This document shows positions 52,842 through 61,082 of a stretch of 64,000 nt of DNA, in pieces. Below the pieces are notes generated by a model that saw only the letters and a list, made by a program, of their open reading frames with translations, searched no databases and was not told the DNA's origin. Numbering within the stretch: position 1 is the first letter of the stretch; every line of letters begins with the position of its first letter. The stretch spans positions 25,706-89,705 of the forward strand of contig JAUIGN010000033.1 of assembly GCA_030430075.1 (NCBI GenBank), read 5' to 3'. Source of the stretch: a bacterium. GTDB lineage: Bacteria; Planctomycetota; Planctomycetia; Pirellulales; Pirellulaceae. A program made the position numbers and the translations under genes.

Positions 52842-54713
52842 ATGAGGGATCGCCAACAGCGCGTTTGGCTCACGGTCGAAGTGGTTGCGCTGGCTGTCTT
52901 GGCGGCAGCTTGCGGTTGCTCGCGTGGGCCGGCGCCGGCAATCGACACGCCGGCGACAGGCCAGGCCGCCGATCCGCTCTTTCGCGATGTGGCGGCCGAA
53001 GCGGGGCTCGACTTCGAAATGAAGTTCCTGCCGGACGAACAAGGCGAAACCTTCAAGATCAACCTCTACGATCATGGCTGCGGAGTCGCGGTCGGCGACT
53101 ACAACGGCGACGGGTACGACGACATCTACTTCCTCAACCAGTTGGGCCCCAACGCCCTGTATCGAAACAAAGGTAATGGGACGTTTGAGGATGTTACAGC
53201 CGAGATGAATCTGGCCCTGGATGATCGGATCTGCGTCGGCGGTACCTTTGCGGACTACGACAATGACGGGGATCAAGACCTCTATGTGACCAGTACGCGC
53301 GGCGGCAACGTGTTGTTCCGCAATGAAGACAACCGCCGTTTTCAAGACGTCACCAAAGAAGCCGGCGTCGAACTTGTCGGTCATTCCCAGGCGTCGGTGT
53401 TTTTCGACTACGATCGCGACGGCCTGTTGGACCTGTACGTTGCCCAGACCGCCGAATGGACCGTGGGCAGCTTCGACGAACAGGCCGGGTACTTCCCCGG
53501 GAAGAGCGGCATCCTCTCTTCGCCCAGGGAAACAAACCGCCTCTTTCACAACCAGGGGAACGGGACGTTTGTTGATGTCACGGAACGATCTCAACTGGGC
53601 GGCCGCGGCTGGTGCGGCGACATGGCCGTGTTTGATTACGACCATGACGGGTGGATCGACGTCCTGGTCGCCTGCATGTTCGGGCGCGCCCAACTCTATC
53701 GCAACCAGCACGACGGCACGTTCCGCGATGTTACGCTCGACGTCCTCGGTAAGACGCCCTGGGGCGGCACCGGCGTGAAAGTCTTTGACTTCGACAATGA
53801 CGGTCGGCTGGATATCTACATCGTCGACATGCACTCGGACATGTGGATGGGACTCGACTACGACAACACCTACTTCGAAGCGGCCGTTCAGTCCGAGAAG
53901 ATCAAGTTCGAGTACTCCTACGGGCCGAATACGTCGGCTCCGGAACAACTGGCCAAGTTCGAGCAGGAACTGGAAGACACGTTGGACTACCGCCACGAAG
54001 AAGTCTTGTTCGGCAATGCGTTCTACCACAACCTGGGGAACGGCACGTTTGTCGAGGTGTCGGCAGAAACCAATACGGAGACGTTTTGGCCGTGGGGCCT
54101 GGCGACCGGCGATTTTGACAACGACGGTTGGGTCGATGCCTACATCACGTCCGGGATGGGCTACCCTTTCTACTACTGGCACAACTATCTGATGATGAAT
54201 ACCGGGACCGGCCGGTTCGAAGACCGCTCGTTCTCGCTGGGCATCGAGCCACCCGTCGGCGGCAACTATCTGCCGGAAATGATCAACGACACCAAATCCA
54301 GCCGCAGTTCGCGGTGCGCAGCGACTGCGGACTTCAATCACGACGGGCGATTGGAAATTGTCGTCAACAACTTCAACGCCGGTCCGTATTACTATCGCAA
54401 TGAAACACGGAAAAATAACTTCGTGGCGTTTCGATTGCAGGGAACGCAGAGCAATCGTGACGCCATCGGCGCACTCGTCAAGCTCCGCCTGGGCGACACG
54501 ACGCTGGTCCGCCAGATTCATTCTGCCGGCGGCTACCTGTCGTGCTCGTCGAAAACCGTTCACTTCGGGCTGGGCTCCCATGCGGCCATCGATGAATTGA
54601 CGGTCGTCTGGCCCAGCGGGATAACACAGGTCGTCGAACCGCCGGCCATCAACCAGGTCACACAGATCGTCGAGGAAGACACTGCGACCGGAAATGTTCC
54701 CAGCAAACGTTAA
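52842..54713 (+). CDS. CRTAC1-type lipoprotein (FG-GAP repeats, ASPIC-UnbV)
   Basis: 623 aa from ATG 52842; MRDRQQRVWLTVEVVALAV leads to a lipobox AAAC-G-C. Repeats: GDYNGDGYDDIYFLNQLG, ADYDNDGDQDLYVTSTRGG, FDYDRDGLLDLYVAQTAEW, FDYDHDGWIDVLVACMFG, FDFDNDGRLDIYIVDMHSD, GDFDNDGWVDAYITSGMGY. The ASPIC/UnbV tail is NRDAIGALVKLRLGDT and GGYLSCSSKTVHFGLG. It is the closest relative, within the window, of the protein at 20448-22328: they share FKINLYDHGCGVAVGDY, MFGRAQLYRN, MHSDMWMG and SGMGYPFYYW. This suggests a distinct CRTAC1 subfamily with conserved Asp/His positions outside the repeats. Confidence 0.92.
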   Translation: MRDRQQRVWLTVEVVALAVLAAACGCSRGPAPAIDTPATGQAADPLFRDVAAEAGLDFEMKFLPDEQGETFKINLYDHGCGVAVGDYNGDGYDDIYFLNQLGPNALYRNKGNGTFEDVTAEMNLALDDRICVGGTFADYDNDGDQDLYVTSTRGGNVLFRNEDNRRFQDVTKEAGVELVGHSQASVFFDYDRDGLLDLYVAQTAEWTVGSFDEQAGYFPGKSGILSSPRETNRLFHNQGNGTFVDVTERSQLGGRGWCGDMAVFDYDHDGWIDVLVACMFGRAQLYRNQHDGTFRDVTLDVLGKTPWGGTGVKVFDFDNDGRLDIYIVDMHSDMWMGLDYDNTYFEAAVQSEKIKFEYSYGPNTSAPEQLAKFEQELEDTLDYRHEEVLFGNAFYHNLGNGTFVEVSAETNTETFWPWGLATGDFDNDGWVDAYITSGMGYPFYYWHNYLMMNTGTGRFEDRSFSLGIEPPVGGNYLPEMINDTKSSRSSRCAATADFNHDGRLEIVVNNFNAGPYYYRNETRKNNFVAFRLQGTQSNRDAIGALVKLRLGDTTLVRQIHSAGGYLSCSSKTVHFGLGSHAAIDELTVVWPSGITQVVEPPAINQVTQIVEEDTATGNVPSKR

Positions 54714-54857
54714 TGAATGGAACAAGACCGAACTGGAGTTGCCGATTTTGGTCTCCACCAGCTACCCGGTGCGGGGTACGCGATTGCCGTGCGCGGACGC
54801 GTGAAGTCTCAACGCGGGGTACGTGACTGCACGGTGCGGCGAACTTGGCTGCACGAC

Positions 54858-54906
54858 GCTCGGCGCGGGTCTCCGACCCCGCCGAAACCGCTGACCGAAG
54901 GTCTCC
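54858..54906 (-). repeat. Family B dispersed repeat
   Basis: 49-bp copy; on the minus strand it starts GGAGACCTTCGGTCAGCGG and ends GACCCGCGCCGAGC, like the copy at 23538. It faces the copy at 54940. Confidence 0.85.
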
Positions 54907-54939
54907 AAAGCCAGACCTGCGCGTTGATCCGATTCTTGG

Positions 54940-54984
54940 GGAGACCTGACGGTCGCCGCGTGTGCGGGGTCGGAGACCCGCGCA
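54940..54984 (+). repeat. Family B dispersed repeat, variant right end
   Basis: Starts GGAGACCTGACGGTCG and ends CGGAGACCCGCGCAC, where other copies read GCCGAGC. The 19-bp array begins at this altered end. Confidence 0.75.
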
Positions 54985-55115
54985 CAACAAACCAACCCGC
55001 GCGCAACAAGCCAACCCGCGCACAACAAGCCAACCCGCGCACAACAAACCAACCCGCGCACAACAAACCAACTCGCGCGCAACAGGCGAACCCGCGCGCA
55101 ACAAACCAACCCGCG
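54983..55115 (+). repeat. 19-bp minisatellite, seven units
   Basis: Seven adjacent 19-bp units, consensus CACAACAAACCAACCCGCG, the first overlapping the right edge of a family B element. No spacers, so not CRISPR. Confidence 0.92.
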
Positions 55116-55230
55116 CACGGCAGGGAACACAATCCATGCGGCACGTCTGCGTCCCCGAACACACCCGTGTCCCCGAACACACCTGCTGTCCAAAAAAGGT
55201 GTAGCCGAACAGGCAATGTTCCGTCACCAT

Positions 55231-55328
55231 GGACCCAACCTCGACCCAACCTCGACCCAACCTCGACCCAACCTCGACCCAACCTCGACCCAACCTCGAC
55301 CCAACCTCGACCCAACCTCGAACCAACC
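55231..55328 (+). repeat. 11-bp minisatellite, about nine units
   Basis: Seven perfect copies of TCGACCCAACC (55241-55317), one partial copy before and one diverged copy (TCGAACCAACC) after. The array lies just upstream of a membrane protein gene and is in frame with an ATG at 55229. Confidence 0.95.
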
Positions 55329-55360
55329 TCGCAATCGGGCACGCCCTGTGTGACGAACGC

Positions 55361-56404
55361 ATGATTCTCAACGGCTACACGATTCTCAGTCTTTTCCTTT
55401 GCATCCTGCGGTTGATGTTGAGCGTGGTGATTGTCGCGACGGGTTGGTCGTCTTGGCGGCTCGCGCGCCGCATCAGTCAACTTGATGAACGGGAGGCGGT
55501 CGAGAGCCGTTCCTACCTGCTGTTTCTCTCGGCCATCGTCCTGATGGGAATCAACGTTGCCTCGTGGCCTGTGTTTTACGCGCTCCTGCAGAGTTATGTT
55601 CGCGAATGGCCGGCGGCGATGTGCATTTATGGTGTGACACAGATCGGTGCCGGGACGCAGGGGATCAGCCGGTTTCTACCGGGACTGCTGACAAGCCTGC
55701 AGTGGACCAAGCCTCTATTATTGTTCCTCTGTGGGGCCGGCTTCGTGCTCTATCTCATCAATCGCCGCACACGGTCCGCCGCAATCCAGCAGAGGGTGAT
55801 TATCGCGTTGTTGTTTATCGGTTTGGGCACGATGTTCGACTCCGCCGTCGAAGCCGCTTATCTGGTGATCCCCAAGAAGGAGATTCACCTGGCCGGCGGC
55901 TGTTGCACCAACCCGCTTGACGAGATCCAGCAAGCGGAAAAATTCATCCCTCGGCTCCAACTTGACGAGCGGCAACGGCCGCGACTTGCCGGCGCGTACT
56001 ACCTGCTCAATCTGTCCCTGATTGCCACGCTCTTCGGGGTAACGGTTGGCGTGTCACGAGAGTCCATTCGCACTTGGCGCTGGCCGCTGCTGCTTATTGC
56101 GTCGGCGGCGCTGCCGCTCAGCCTCTGGTATCTCGTCGAGATCGCGGCTCCCACCATCCTCCGTCTTCCTTTCCATCGTTGTGCCTACGACCTGATCACC
56201 GTGGCCCCAGAAAGTATGCTGGCCGTAGCGTTCTACTTGTTGAGTTGCTGCTGTGTCGGTTGGGCCTGCCTGGCGGCCCAGGTGGGGCGGTGCGAGCAGA
56301 CGGCGCCCTTCTTGCCGGACTACCTGCGGCGATTGCTCTGGCTGGCCCTGTTCGGCTATGCGGCTTCGCTGATCATCGTCGCCATGGAGATGTTGCTCGC
56401 ATGA
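55361..56404 (+). CDS. Polytopic membrane protein, first gene of a NosL/ABC/MBL operon
   Basis: 347 aa from ATG 55361, which starts directly in a TM helix (LSLFLCILRLMLSVVIVATG). A frame from ATG 55229 would add an 11-bp-repeat-encoded tail of Asp/Pro/Thr/Arg and is less likely. Seven or eight TM helices are expected. Distinctive spots are GGCCTNPLDEIQQAEKF in a long loop and FHRCAYDLITVAPESM near residue 275, the latter like HCAWDG of the NosL-like protein downstream. No family recognised. Its stop overlaps the start of a 36-codon ORF that in turn overlaps the NosL-like gene. Confidence 0.8.
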   Translation: MILNGYTILSLFLCILRLMLSVVIVATGWSSWRLARRISQLDEREAVESRSYLLFLSAIVLMGINVASWPVFYALLQSYVREWPAAMCIYGVTQIGAGTQGISRFLPGLLTSLQWTKPLLLFLCGAGFVLYLINRRTRSAAIQQRVIIALLFIGLGTMFDSAVEAAYLVIPKKEIHLAGGCCTNPLDEIQQAEKFIPRLQLDERQRPRLAGAYYLLNLSLIATLFGVTVGVSRESIRTWRWPLLLIASAALPLSLWYLVEIAAPTILRLPFHRCAYDLITVAPESMLAVAFYLLSCCCVGWACLAAQVGRCEQTAPFLPDYLRRLLWLALFGYAASLIIVAMEMLLA

Positions 56405-56511
56405 CCGGACTGCATGCTTCAAGCCGGTTGGCTGGCCTGCTGCTGCGGCAAGCGCCGTTACTCGGCCCGGTCGAGGGTCGTGTCCCGGTTGCGCGGGAAG
56501 GGTGCCCGTGA
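56401..56511 (+). CDS. Possible 36-aa linking ORF
   Basis: ATG at 56401 overlaps the upstream stop as ATGA, and its own TGA (56509-56511) overlaps the GTG start of the next gene as GTGA. The product (MTGLHASSRLAGLLLRQAPL...) has no known relative. It may serve only to carry ribosomes across, or it may be chance. Confidence 0.3.
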   Translation: MTGLHASSRLAGLLLRQAPLLGPVEGRVPVAREGCP

Positions 56512-56981
56512 TTTCCAGATCGTGGTGGTTCACCGGGCTGGCCGGCCTGCTCGTTGCATTTCTGATCCCCCTGGTTGCCCATTGGATCCGGGGTGAACGG
56601 GGGCTCCATTGTGCCTGGGACGGGCTCGAAATCGAACCACTTTACCAAGTGGACATCGTCGATCAATCGGGTTCTGCCCACACCTTTTGTTGTCTGCGAT
56701 GTGCCGAATTCTGGCTGCACCGCCGAGATCGCCTCCCCGAACGCATCCTCGTGGTGGACGAAGCGAGCGGCCAGGAAATCGACTCCGCAGACGCGCATTA
56801 CGTGCGAAGCACGGTAGTCATTAACCGCATCACGGGAGAACGCCGACATGTGTTTCTCCACGCCGACGACGCCCTCAACCACGTGGCTGCAGCACGCGGT
56901 CATCAGCTACTGGGAGACGAAAGGCCTTTTGCTAAGATAACGGATGCGATTACTTCCCGGCGGAGACTGCCGGAGAAATAG
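56508..56981 (+). CDS. NosL-like membrane-anchored protein
   Basis: 157 aa from the GTG at 56508, with GGAAGG five bases upstream (a second GTG at 56502 is in frame). One TM helix (residues about 8-26, TGLAGLLVAFLIPLVAHWI) then a soluble part: LHCAWDGLEIEPLYQVDIVD, FCCLRCAEFWL, ILVVDEASGQEIDSADAHYV, HVFLHADDALNHVAAARGHQ. The order (metal-site start, beta strands, A-x-YV, then F--DA) resembles NosL, a Cu(I)-binding lipoprotein, but the NosL CxMCGM site is absent and a Cys-Cys-x2-Cys sits later. Copper or another metal is a fair guess, unproven. Sits before an FtsX-type ABC exporter. Confidence 0.65.
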   Translation: MISRSWWFTGLAGLLVAFLIPLVAHWIRGERGLHCAWDGLEIEPLYQVDIVDQSGSAHTFCCLRCAEFWLHRRDRLPERILVVDEASGQEIDSADAHYVRSTVVINRITGERRHVFLHADDALNHVAAARGHQLLGDERPFAKITDAITSRRRLPEK

Positions 56982-57144
56982 AGCGCCGGTCGGCAAGCGC
57001 CGGGGCTGGCGACGGGAAACGAGCGTGCCAACACCTGTTTCGCTTCCGCTGGTCGCACCTGAGAAACGCGCGCACTGTGTGCGCGTGTCACAACACAAGA
57101 CTGCTTGACACGAACTGCTGCCGGCCGGTTTTCGAGGTACCACA

Positions 57145-57513
57145 ATGGCGATGCCCAATCAACGCTTGCCGCGGTGCGTGTGGTTCGGCGTCCTGCTCAC
57201 GACCATGGCCGCGACTGTCATTGTCCTGACACCCATCCGGCAGCCGTCCGGAGATCTCGACGTGCGGCGGACCGAATTTCAAACGCTGGTGGGTGGCCTT
57301 GGATTCGGCGCGACGGTTGATCTGGCGCATTGTGCCTTCAGCTTCGATCCTCGACTGCAGTCGAGTTGCGACCGCCTGGAGGGCCCCTTGGCGGGTGGCT
57401 ATTTCCTCTGCCCGAACCACGTCGGGCGTGCAATCGGATATCCGGCCCTGGATCCGACGGACTTTCATATTAGTGCGGCTGCAGGCGAAGGCGATCATGC
57501 GACGATGCGTTGA
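57145..57513 (+). CDS. Small exported protein of unknown function
   Basis: 122 aa. An N-terminal hydrophobic segment (VWFGVLLTTMAATVIVLT) could be a signal anchor. The rest is short, with three Cys and LAHCAFSFDPRL, again an H-C-A-aromatic stretch like the two upstream proteins. No family recognised. Its end overlaps the permease gene by 17 bp, so it is part of the operon; 163 bp separate it from the NosL-like gene. Confidence 0.55.
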   Translation: MAMPNQRLPRCVWFGVLLTTMAATVIVLTPIRQPSGDLDVRRTEFQTLVGGLGFGATVDLAHCAFSFDPRLQSSCDRLEGPLAGGYFLCPNHVGRAIGYPALDPTDFHISAAAGEGDHATMR

Positions 57514-58690
57514 GGTCGCCAAGACCGGCTTGACGGCGATCCTGCTACATCCGGTGCGGAGCGGCGCCACCTGCTGTGCCTTGCTGGCGATCCTGGTTCC
57601 CTACCTGGTGGGCATGGGTGTAGCCAAGGGCATTGAACACGATGCCGCAAGGTCGCTCGAGGCCGGTGGCGACCTCTACGTCAGCGGATCCAGGTTGGGG
57701 CAACGCATTCCGCTGCCGGTTGAGATGGGTCCCCGCTTGGAGGTCTTGGAGGGAGTACAAACCGCGATGCCACGGATCGTGGGCCGCCTCTCCCTGGGCC
57801 GCGACAAGGTCGAAGTCATCGTTGTCGGAATCCCCGCGGAGGACTTTCCGGCGAAGGTGACCTGCGTGGAGGGCCGTCTACCACGCAACGGCGCGTTGAA
57901 CGAATTCGTGGTTGGCACGGAGTTGGCAAGGCGCTTGAACCTCCAGGTGGGAGCCATGCTTCCCCCCTTCTATCGCAATCCCCGGGGAGAACACGTCTCG
58001 AGAATCGTGGGCATCTTTGCCTCCGATGTTTCGCTCTGGCAATCTCATCTGATGTTCGGGACGTTCGATACGGCGGCCGAAATCTTTGCCGCCGAGGGTA
58101 TGGCCACCGACTTTGTCGTTACATGCCAGCCCGGCTATGAGGTCGCGGTGAGCCGCGCGATTCAAAACATGAACGTCGAAGCGGCGCCGGGCACCGGCGG
58201 CAACGTTCGTTTCCGCGTCACCTCGCGCGAACAACTGGCAGTGCTTCTGGCCGGCGGGCAGCTCCACCGGGAGGGAATCTTCAACCTGCATTTCGTGTTG
58301 GTCTTCGTGATTGGAATTCTGGTCGTACAGGTCACATCCGGACTGGGGCTGGCCGAACGGCGGCGGGAGATCGGCATCTTGAAAGCGACCGGTTGGCAAA
58401 CCGACGAGATCCTCTTTCGAGGGCTGATTGAATGCATCCTGTTGAGCGTCGGCAGCGCCGCGCTCAGCATCCTCGTCGCTTTCGTCTGGCTGCGGTGGTT
58501 TAACGGTTACTTGATTGCCGGCGTGTTCATCTCCGGTCTCGCACGTGCGCCCAGCATTCCGGTTCCCTTTCAATTGACCCCCGTTCCCGCCTTCCTGGCG
58601 GTCACGCTGGGCCTGGTGATCACGCTGACCGGTTCACTTTGGTCCTCATGGCGGGCCGCCATCGTGCCGCCCGGCGAAGCGATGCGATGA
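57497..58690 (+). CDS. ABC transporter permease, FtsX/MacB type
   Basis: 397 aa from ATG 57497; the longer frame from 57293 lies antiparallel in sense to the small upstream gene and is rejected. TM1 (about residues 20-40), a large periplasmic MacB-PCD-like domain (DLYVSGSRLGQRIPLPVEM, ARRLNLQVGAMLPPFYRNP), then three TM helices in the FtsX domain (LHFVLVFVIGILVVQVTSGL, ERRREIGILKATGWQTDEIL). EIGILKATG is the coupling motif of FtsX permeases. The domain exports lipids, peptides or lipoproteins mechanically. Its stop overlaps the ATPase start (ATGA), and the two form a pair. Confidence 0.9.
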   Translation: MRRCVEVAKTGLTAILLHPVRSGATCCALLAILVPYLVGMGVAKGIEHDAARSLEAGGDLYVSGSRLGQRIPLPVEMGPRLEVLEGVQTAMPRIVGRLSLGRDKVEVIVVGIPAEDFPAKVTCVEGRLPRNGALNEFVVGTELARRLNLQVGAMLPPFYRNPRGEHVSRIVGIFASDVSLWQSHLMFGTFDTAAEIFAAEGMATDFVVTCQPGYEVAVSRAIQNMNVEAAPGTGGNVRFRVTSREQLAVLLAGGQLHREGIFNLHFVLVFVIGILVVQVTSGLGLAERRREIGILKATGWQTDEILFRGLIECILLSVGSAALSILVAFVWLRWFNGYLIAGVFISGLARAPSIPVPFQLTPVPAFLAVTLGLVITLTGSLWSSWRAAIVPPGEAMR

Positions 58691-59352
58691 TCCAGACCAA
58701 GAACCTTTACAAGACCTTTCGCGACCGCAAGAAGGGCGAACTGCATGCCCTGCAAGACGTTTCGCTAACGGTCTCGGCAGGCCGTTTCGTCCTCCTCACC
58801 GGCCCTTCCGGCTCGGGGAAGACAACGCTGCTCTCGCTGCTTGGCGCGATGACCCGTCCGACCCGAGGTTCGATCACTTTTCAAGGCCGCAATCTGGCCG
58901 AGTGTTCAGATGTGGAACTGGCACGCCTGCGGCGGGACGTCGGCTTCGTGTTTCAGAATTTCTCGCTTGTGCCCCGGCTGGCCGTCTGGGAGAACATTAC
59001 CTACCCGTTGATCCCGCGGGGCATCCCGGTTGCGGCTCGATTCGAGACGGCTCGCCGACTGCTGCGGCGATTGAACTTGGAAGACAGGATCGAATCACGC
59101 CCCGAACAGCTCAGCGGCGGCGAGCAGCAGCGCGTGGCCGTGGCCCGTGCACTCGCCGCCGAACCCCAACTCATTCTGGCCGATGAACCGACGTCCAACC
59201 TCGACCTCCGCGCGGCCGGCGAGCTGACTGAGCTGTTCGAGGAGATTCACGGATCCGGGGTCACGATGGTCATCTCGACCCACAGCGCCGCGATGCTTGA
59301 CCTTGCCACGGATGTCTATACGTTAACCGAAGGAAAGCTATCATGCGGATGA
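58687..59352 (+). CDS. ABC transporter ATP-binding protein, LolD/MacB type
   Basis: 221 aa. All motifs are present: Walker A GPSGSGKTT (about residue 38), Q-loop FVFQNFSLVPRLAVWEN, ABC signature LSGGEQQRVAVARAL, Walker B LILADEPTSNLD and the switch His in VISTHS. The ATG overlaps the permease stop (ATGA). It ends 10 bp inside the next gene, a double MBL hydrolase, so the whole set is one transcript. With the FtsX permease it forms a type VII-like ABC system; the substrate may be the NosL-like or other envelope protein. Confidence 0.95.
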   Translation: MIQTKNLYKTFRDRKKGELHALQDVSLTVSAGRFVLLTGPSGSGKTTLLSLLGAMTRPTRGSITFQGRNLAECSDVELARLRRDVGFVFQNFSLVPRLAVWENITYPLIPRGIPVAARFETARRLLRRLNLEDRIESRPEQLSGGEQQRVAVARALAAEPQLILADEPTSNLDLRAAGELTELFEEIHGSGVTMVISTHSAAMLDLATDVYTLTEGKLSCG

Positions 59353-60908
59353 GGTTGCGGCGCACTGGGAGGGCCAGCCGGCTGCTGGTCGTCTGCATCG
59401 GGTTGGTGCTGCTCGTCGGCGGCGTCATGGTTGTGGCCCGCCGCCGGCCGGAGTCGGAGCCGATTTTCGTCCCCGAACCGGTCACCTTCGCGCCAGGCCT
59501 CCACCTCCTGGGCGAATTATCACCGTCGGTCGCCTACGTGATCGAGACGTCCGCCGGCTTGATCCTCGTCGATGCGGGACTCGAAGAGCACCACGAGCTG
59601 CTACTCAGGCAGGTCCGCCAGTTGGGCCTCGACATTCGAGATCTGAAAATGATCCTGGTCACTCACGGGCATGGCGATCATTACCTCGGTGCCTTGCTTC
59701 TGCAGCAGGCAACCGGTGCCAAGCTGTATGCCGGCCGGGGTGACAGCCAGGTCATTCGCGAGGCGGGGCCCCGTGAAGCGGTCTTCTCGACCTTCGCCAT
59801 GGACGGCGTCGATATTCACTCGACGCCCGTCGATGTGGAACTGGTTGGTGGTGAGACGATCGAGCTGGGCGACGCGCGCATCCGAGTGCTCGCGACGCCA
59901 GGCCACACGCCAGGCAGCGTTTGCTATCTGCTGGAACGCCGGGGTCGGACCGCGCTTTTCAGCGGTGACACAATCATGTCGATCACCGGTGATCTGGGAA
60001 CGTACTCGACCTATCTTGCGCCTCGCTACCGGGGAGATCCGAGTGCCTACCTGGCCACGCTGCAGGAACTTGCCAAGCTCCCCGTACCCGATCTACTGCT
60101 TCCCGGGCACCCTCGCGTCGATCAGGAAATGGTCAGCGCCACGATCTCACAGGAGGACTGGGCGGCCCGGCTCGCCGAGGGAATCGCGCAGATGAAACAA
60201 CTGGTGGCCCGCTACGCCGAGGACGGCGCGGACTTTCTCGATGGGAACCCGAAACAGCTCTTGCCCGGATTGCACTACCTGGGTGACTTCGCGGACCAGG
60301 CGGTGTACTGCTTCAGCCATGAGTCGCAACTGATCCTGGTCGACGCGCCCGGCGGCCCTGAGTTCAATCACTTTCTGGAGCAGCGCCTGGACCAGTTCGG
60401 CGCGTCGCTGGCAGGTCTCCAGGCCGTCGTGGTGACTGGCGGCAACCGGCACTCCGTCGCCGGCCTTGCCGATCTCGTTGAAGCAACCGGATGCCGGGTA
60501 ATCGCCCCCGCAAGAGACCACGAGTCGCTTCGTCGCCTGGTGAACGCCGGCGAGTTTCTCTTGCCGGAGGATACGGCCGAGGCATTTTCCTGGTTCCCGG
60601 TCGAGCCATTGGCGATCGACGGATTTGGACCGACGTTGACTGGCTATGTCATTTCATGGGGCGATAGGCGGGTCTTGGTTTCCGGAGCGGCGCCGCTCAA
60701 AATCACTCGGGAACAGATTCCCATCCTGGAACGGATGCAATTCGATCCGTTCGCCTTCCTGAACTCACTCGACCGGGTCCAGCAAGTGCAGCCCGATCTC
60801 TGGTTACCTGCCCGCCCCCGGCATGGTCAAAATGCCAACCTGTATGACGAGCAGTGGGCGGAGATGATGCGGCAGAACCGGCTGTTTCTGGGAATGGGAC
60901 GAGGCTGA
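59343..60908 (+). CDS. Membrane-anchored double metallo-beta-lactamase-fold protein
   Basis: 521 aa, overlapping the ATPase gene by 10 bp. A TM helix (about residues 14-32) follows a basic start, so the rest is probably extracytoplasmic. The first MBL domain has the full metal site: VTHGHGDHYLGAL, GHTPGSV (His), FSGDTIM (Asp), LPGHPRVD (His). The second half (from about residue 300) repeats the fold (LPGLHYLGDFADQAVYC, VDAPGGPEF) but has VVVTGGNRHSVAGL in place of the HxHxDH motif, so it is probably not catalytic. Substrates of related proteins are thiol esters, lactones or phosphoesters. Confidence 0.88.
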   Translation: MRMRLRRTGRASRLLVVCIGLVLLVGGVMVVARRRPESEPIFVPEPVTFAPGLHLLGELSPSVAYVIETSAGLILVDAGLEEHHELLLRQVRQLGLDIRDLKMILVTHGHGDHYLGALLLQQATGAKLYAGRGDSQVIREAGPREAVFSTFAMDGVDIHSTPVDVELVGGETIELGDARIRVLATPGHTPGSVCYLLERRGRTALFSGDTIMSITGDLGTYSTYLAPRYRGDPSAYLATLQELAKLPVPDLLLPGHPRVDQEMVSATISQEDWAARLAEGIAQMKQLVARYAEDGADFLDGNPKQLLPGLHYLGDFADQAVYCFSHESQLILVDAPGGPEFNHFLEQRLDQFGASLAGLQAVVVTGGNRHSVAGLADLVEATGCRVIAPARDHESLRRLVNAGEFLLPEDTAEAFSWFPVEPLAIDGFGPTLTGYVISWGDRRVLVSGAAPLKITREQIPILERMQFDPFAFLNSLDRVQQVQPDLWLPARPRHGQNANLYDEQWAEMMRQNRLFLGMGRG

Positions 60909-61082
60909 CGGAGGTCGCGCGGCCGCGGCAATGCGACCGAAATCGGTTCCTCCAATCTGCCGAACCCACGCCGCCACAGCAGCCTGCGCTCCGCATACCA
61001 CCTGTCGCATCGCGGGGCGATGTCAAGTAACAGGCGGTACGGAGCGAGGAATGCGATGCGCGGCTCGACCGGCGGGAGGCCC

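Larger units (their letters stand above)
54714..55360. other. Repeat-rich intergenic region
   Basis: 647 bp without a supportable gene but with two family B copies facing each other (54858-54906 and 54940-54984), a seven-unit 19-bp array (54983-55115) and a nine-unit 11-bp array (55231-55328). Long open frames here exist only because the arrays lack stop codons. Confidence 0.7.

Noticed and set aside
52824..54758. 644-codon open frame antisense to the CRTAC1 gene
   Set aside because: The repeated Asp/Gly-rich FG-GAP codons rarely give stops on the other strand in GC-rich DNA. The product is only Val/Ile-rich repeats, and the plus strand has a signal peptide, family motifs and a paralog.
54983..55115. 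Possible CRISPR array
   Set aside because: Units of 19 bp are directly adjacent with no spacers, and there are no cas genes in the window.
54658..55480. Long Cys/Arg/Val-rich frames on the minus strand
   Set aside because: They exist because the 11-bp and 19-bp arrays have no stop codons. There is no family match, and they change with unit number.
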